Shown piece after piece: positions 62,078 to 64,000 of a stretch of 64,000 nucleotides of DNA. A program made the position numbers and the translations under genes. How positions within the stretch are numbered: the first letter of the stretch is position 1; each line of letters opens with the position of its first letter. The stretch is from Malacoplasma penetrans HF-2 (GTDB taxonomy: Bacteria; Bacillota_I; Bacilli_A; Mycoplasmatales; Mycoplasmoidaceae): assembly GCF_000011225.1 (NCBI RefSeq), contig NC_004432.1, positions 124,001 through 188,000 on the forward strand, given 5' to 3'. The notes under the pieces are model-generated. The model was given only the letters and a program-made list of their open reading frames with translations. It had not been told where the DNA came from and ran no database searches.

Positions 62078-64000
62078 ATGAATAGTAGAAATGTAAATAA
62101 CCTTACTTTAAATGAAAAAATTAATAGATTTAAAAATAAATACACTGAATTATTAATGCAACTTGATAATTCAAATTTTTTGAATCTAACTAAGTTTGAA
62201 GATCTTGAACAATTTCAGGGAACTGACAATATTTATTCTTTATTAAAAGAAAATGAAAAAGTAAGTCACAATTTACAAATCATTAAAGAAAGTATTAAGA
62301 AAAAAATTATTAATCTTCAATTACTTTCTTCTAAAACTCATGATGAAGATACTATTGATGCATATGGAAATCTATATGATTTTGATGCATTAAATGGAGG
62401 TAGTTTAAATAACTATCTGGACACTCCAAGTTTTTCTAGAAAAGAAATTCTAAAAATTTCAGCTGATATTGATTCTGCTATGCAAAAAATTGATGAAATA
62501 TCAAATTTTATTGAAAACAAAGTAATTCCTAAATTAAATAAAGATGAACAAGAAAAAAAGGAATTAACTGCTTTACTAAATGATTCTCAAAAGAAAATAA
62601 GTGAATTGTTGGTTGAAAAAGATATTGATCAACAATCAATTAAAAAACTTCATCAAAGTAACAAAGATTGAGAAAATGAATGCAATGAATTAGTTAACTT
62701 TTCAGTACAGATTAATCAGAAATTAATCTCATTAGAAGCCTTAATTGATGAAAATGAAAAGTACACTAAAGAAATATCTGAAGAAAAAGATAATATTATT
62801 GCTCATCTAGAAAAAAAGATTAATGATTTATTGGCTGATATTGACTCTGATAATTTCTTTTCATTTAAAGATTTTGATAATAGATATAACATCTCAGATT
62901 CTTTTGTTAGTTTAATCTCAAAAATAATTAATAATGTGTTTAAAAGTGTTTATGATATTGAAAAATCATTTAATGCAAAAATTAAAGAATTTAATAAATG
63001 CAAATCTTCACTTATTAATAAATTGACTTCATCAATTACTAGAAGAGAACATGAATCATCACTAATTTCTAATATCACACCACAAGATGCAGTTTATGAT
63101 GTTAGAGAAGAATCTGTGGAATTTGCAAATAAATTATTAAGTACACAAAACACAAAAGATTTTACTGATTATTTAGCTAATAACTTTTTAGCAGTGTTTA
63201 AAAAAATTGATACTAGTTTATTTGGTTTATACAATGAATTAAATAGTACTAGTTTAAATGATGGTGAATACTTCTCTAAAAAATCAATTAGAAAAATTAA
63301 TAATCTATGTATTCAAATTTCTGAATATACTGAAAAAAATAATCTTTTATTTGAACAAGTTGATAACTTCATCAAACTCCTTACAAGTGATTTTAGTGCA
63401 GCTACATTTGCTTTAATTAATTTTGATAGTTTCTGATGAGATGCAGCATGTGGTTACAAACAAATTTTAGAAAAATTCTTTAATGATTTTAGTTCATTAA
63501 ACAAAATGATAAAAGCATTCTTTGAATACATTGGAATGTTAAGTACTAATCCAAATCAATTTGTAAATTTTGAACAAGAGTTTTCTGATATTGTTTATGA
63601 AACACAAAACCCTAATAACGGCAATGAAGAAATATTAAGTTTCAGTGACAATGCATTTGATCCAAATGAATTTATTTATACTCCTGTTGAAAATGAAGAA
63701 GTATTTGTACCATTTGATTCAAGTGAAACAGTACAAGAAATTGAAGAAGTTAAAGAACCTCATCCAGTGGTTGAAGAAGTAAATAAATTAATTGAAGAAA
63801 CTGATGATGGTTTTAACAAATATGATTATGATCATGATGCAGAAATTTCAAACATTGTAAATCAAGTAGATTTTGATTCAAATGAACAACATGGAAACAT
63901 TGATGACTTAAAACCAGAATTAGATTACAGTTTCTTAAATAATTCTAAAGAAGAACCAAGTCAAGAAAATTATGAAGATAAATATTTAAATACAAATATT
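62078..64000 (+). CDS. Giant coiled-coil protein C, 3' end beyond window
   Basis: At least 641 residues; the frame is open at base 64000. The ATG is one base after the stop of protein B, implying translational coupling. Helical/coiled-coil stretches are at ~10-110, ~130-250 and ~345-400. A less charged, more hydrophobic helical domain with two adjacent TGA Trp residues (DSFWWDAACGYKQIL, ~450) looks like a folded domain. From ~515 it becomes acidic and Asp/Glu/Asn-rich, similar in style to protein A. Not recognised. Confidence 0.8.

Noticed and set aside
1-64000. Numerous apparent frame breaks within conserved genes (for example nusA, guaA, ptsG, asnA, dinB)
   Set aside because: All breaks examined are in-frame TGA at positions where Trp is expected or tolerated. 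With table 4 the proteins are continuous and full length, so these are not pseudogenes.
1-64000. CRISPR array, prophage or integrative element
   Set aside because: No regularly spaced repeats, cas genes, phage structural genes or integrase were seen. The only mobile DNA recognised is the IS30-type element.

Overview
The window is chromosomal DNA of a mycoplasma (class Mollicutes, translation table 4). It is very AT-rich, and almost every well-conserved protein is continuous only when in-frame TGA is read as tryptophan (TrmD, PtsG, GuaA, UvrC, IF2, NusA). Genes are tightly packed, often overlapping by 1-26 bases, with TATAAT-type -10 boxes and simple U-tailed hairpin terminators. Two enzymes of the MEP isoprenoid route (IspH and Dxr), a Protein M-type immunoglobulin-blocking homologue and very large Asp/Asn/Glu-rich coiled-coil proteins suggest a relative of the Mycoplasma penetrans / M. 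iowae / M. gallisepticum side of the group. That placement is an inference, not something the sequence proves.

Layout. 1-5.2 kb: end of a membrane protein, groES-groEL behind a degenerate CIRCE/HrcA operator, dut, the rpsP-trmD-rplS operon, then an unidentified structured RNA of about 250 nt. 5.3-9.4 kb: nucleoside salvage operon deoD-deoA-cdd-phosphohexomutase (deoC lies at 19.5 kb). 9.5-12.5 kb: a 957-residue membrane-anchored surface protein. 12.6-17.6 kb: nusA-ylxR-infB-rbfA and a membrane protein. 17.8-19.4 kb: rpsF-ssb-rpsR. 19.5-25.7 kb: deoC, a DJ-1 family protein, nfo, a Fur-like regulator, tRNA-Arg, an MFS-like transporter and guaA. 25.7-28.8 kb: an accessory island with a stand-alone Dam-type (GATC) methyltransferase and an intact IS30-family element that has duplicated a terminator hairpin.

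28.8-39.4 kb: uvrC; a DnaQ-like protein that has lost catalytic residues; a phosphoesterase; a leftward overlapping operon ispH-lspA-rlu-tsaB-rimI; the glucose PTS enzyme; and a Fic-fold protein without the Fic motif. 39.7-40.3 kb: a cluster of six tRNAs (Asn, Glu, Val, Thr, Lys, Leu). 40.4-55.4 kb: an unknown 347-residue protein, the Protein M homologue, a ferredoxin/flavodoxin-NADP reductase, rsmI, rarA, a degenerate AAA/DUF4143-like protein, pth, tilS, dxr, asnA, dinB, tlyA and a DDAH-fold protein with no catalytic His or Cys. 55.5 kb to the end: an operon of three giant acidic/coiled-coil proteins (1112, 1051 and more than 641 residues), the best candidate for a cytoskeletal or terminal-organelle system.

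The most notable points are the three-gene coiled-coil operon, the Protein M homologue, the unidentified structured RNA, several proteins that keep an enzyme fold but have lost the active site, the terminator-duplicating IS30 element, and the GATC cluster in front of the GATC methyltransferase gene.
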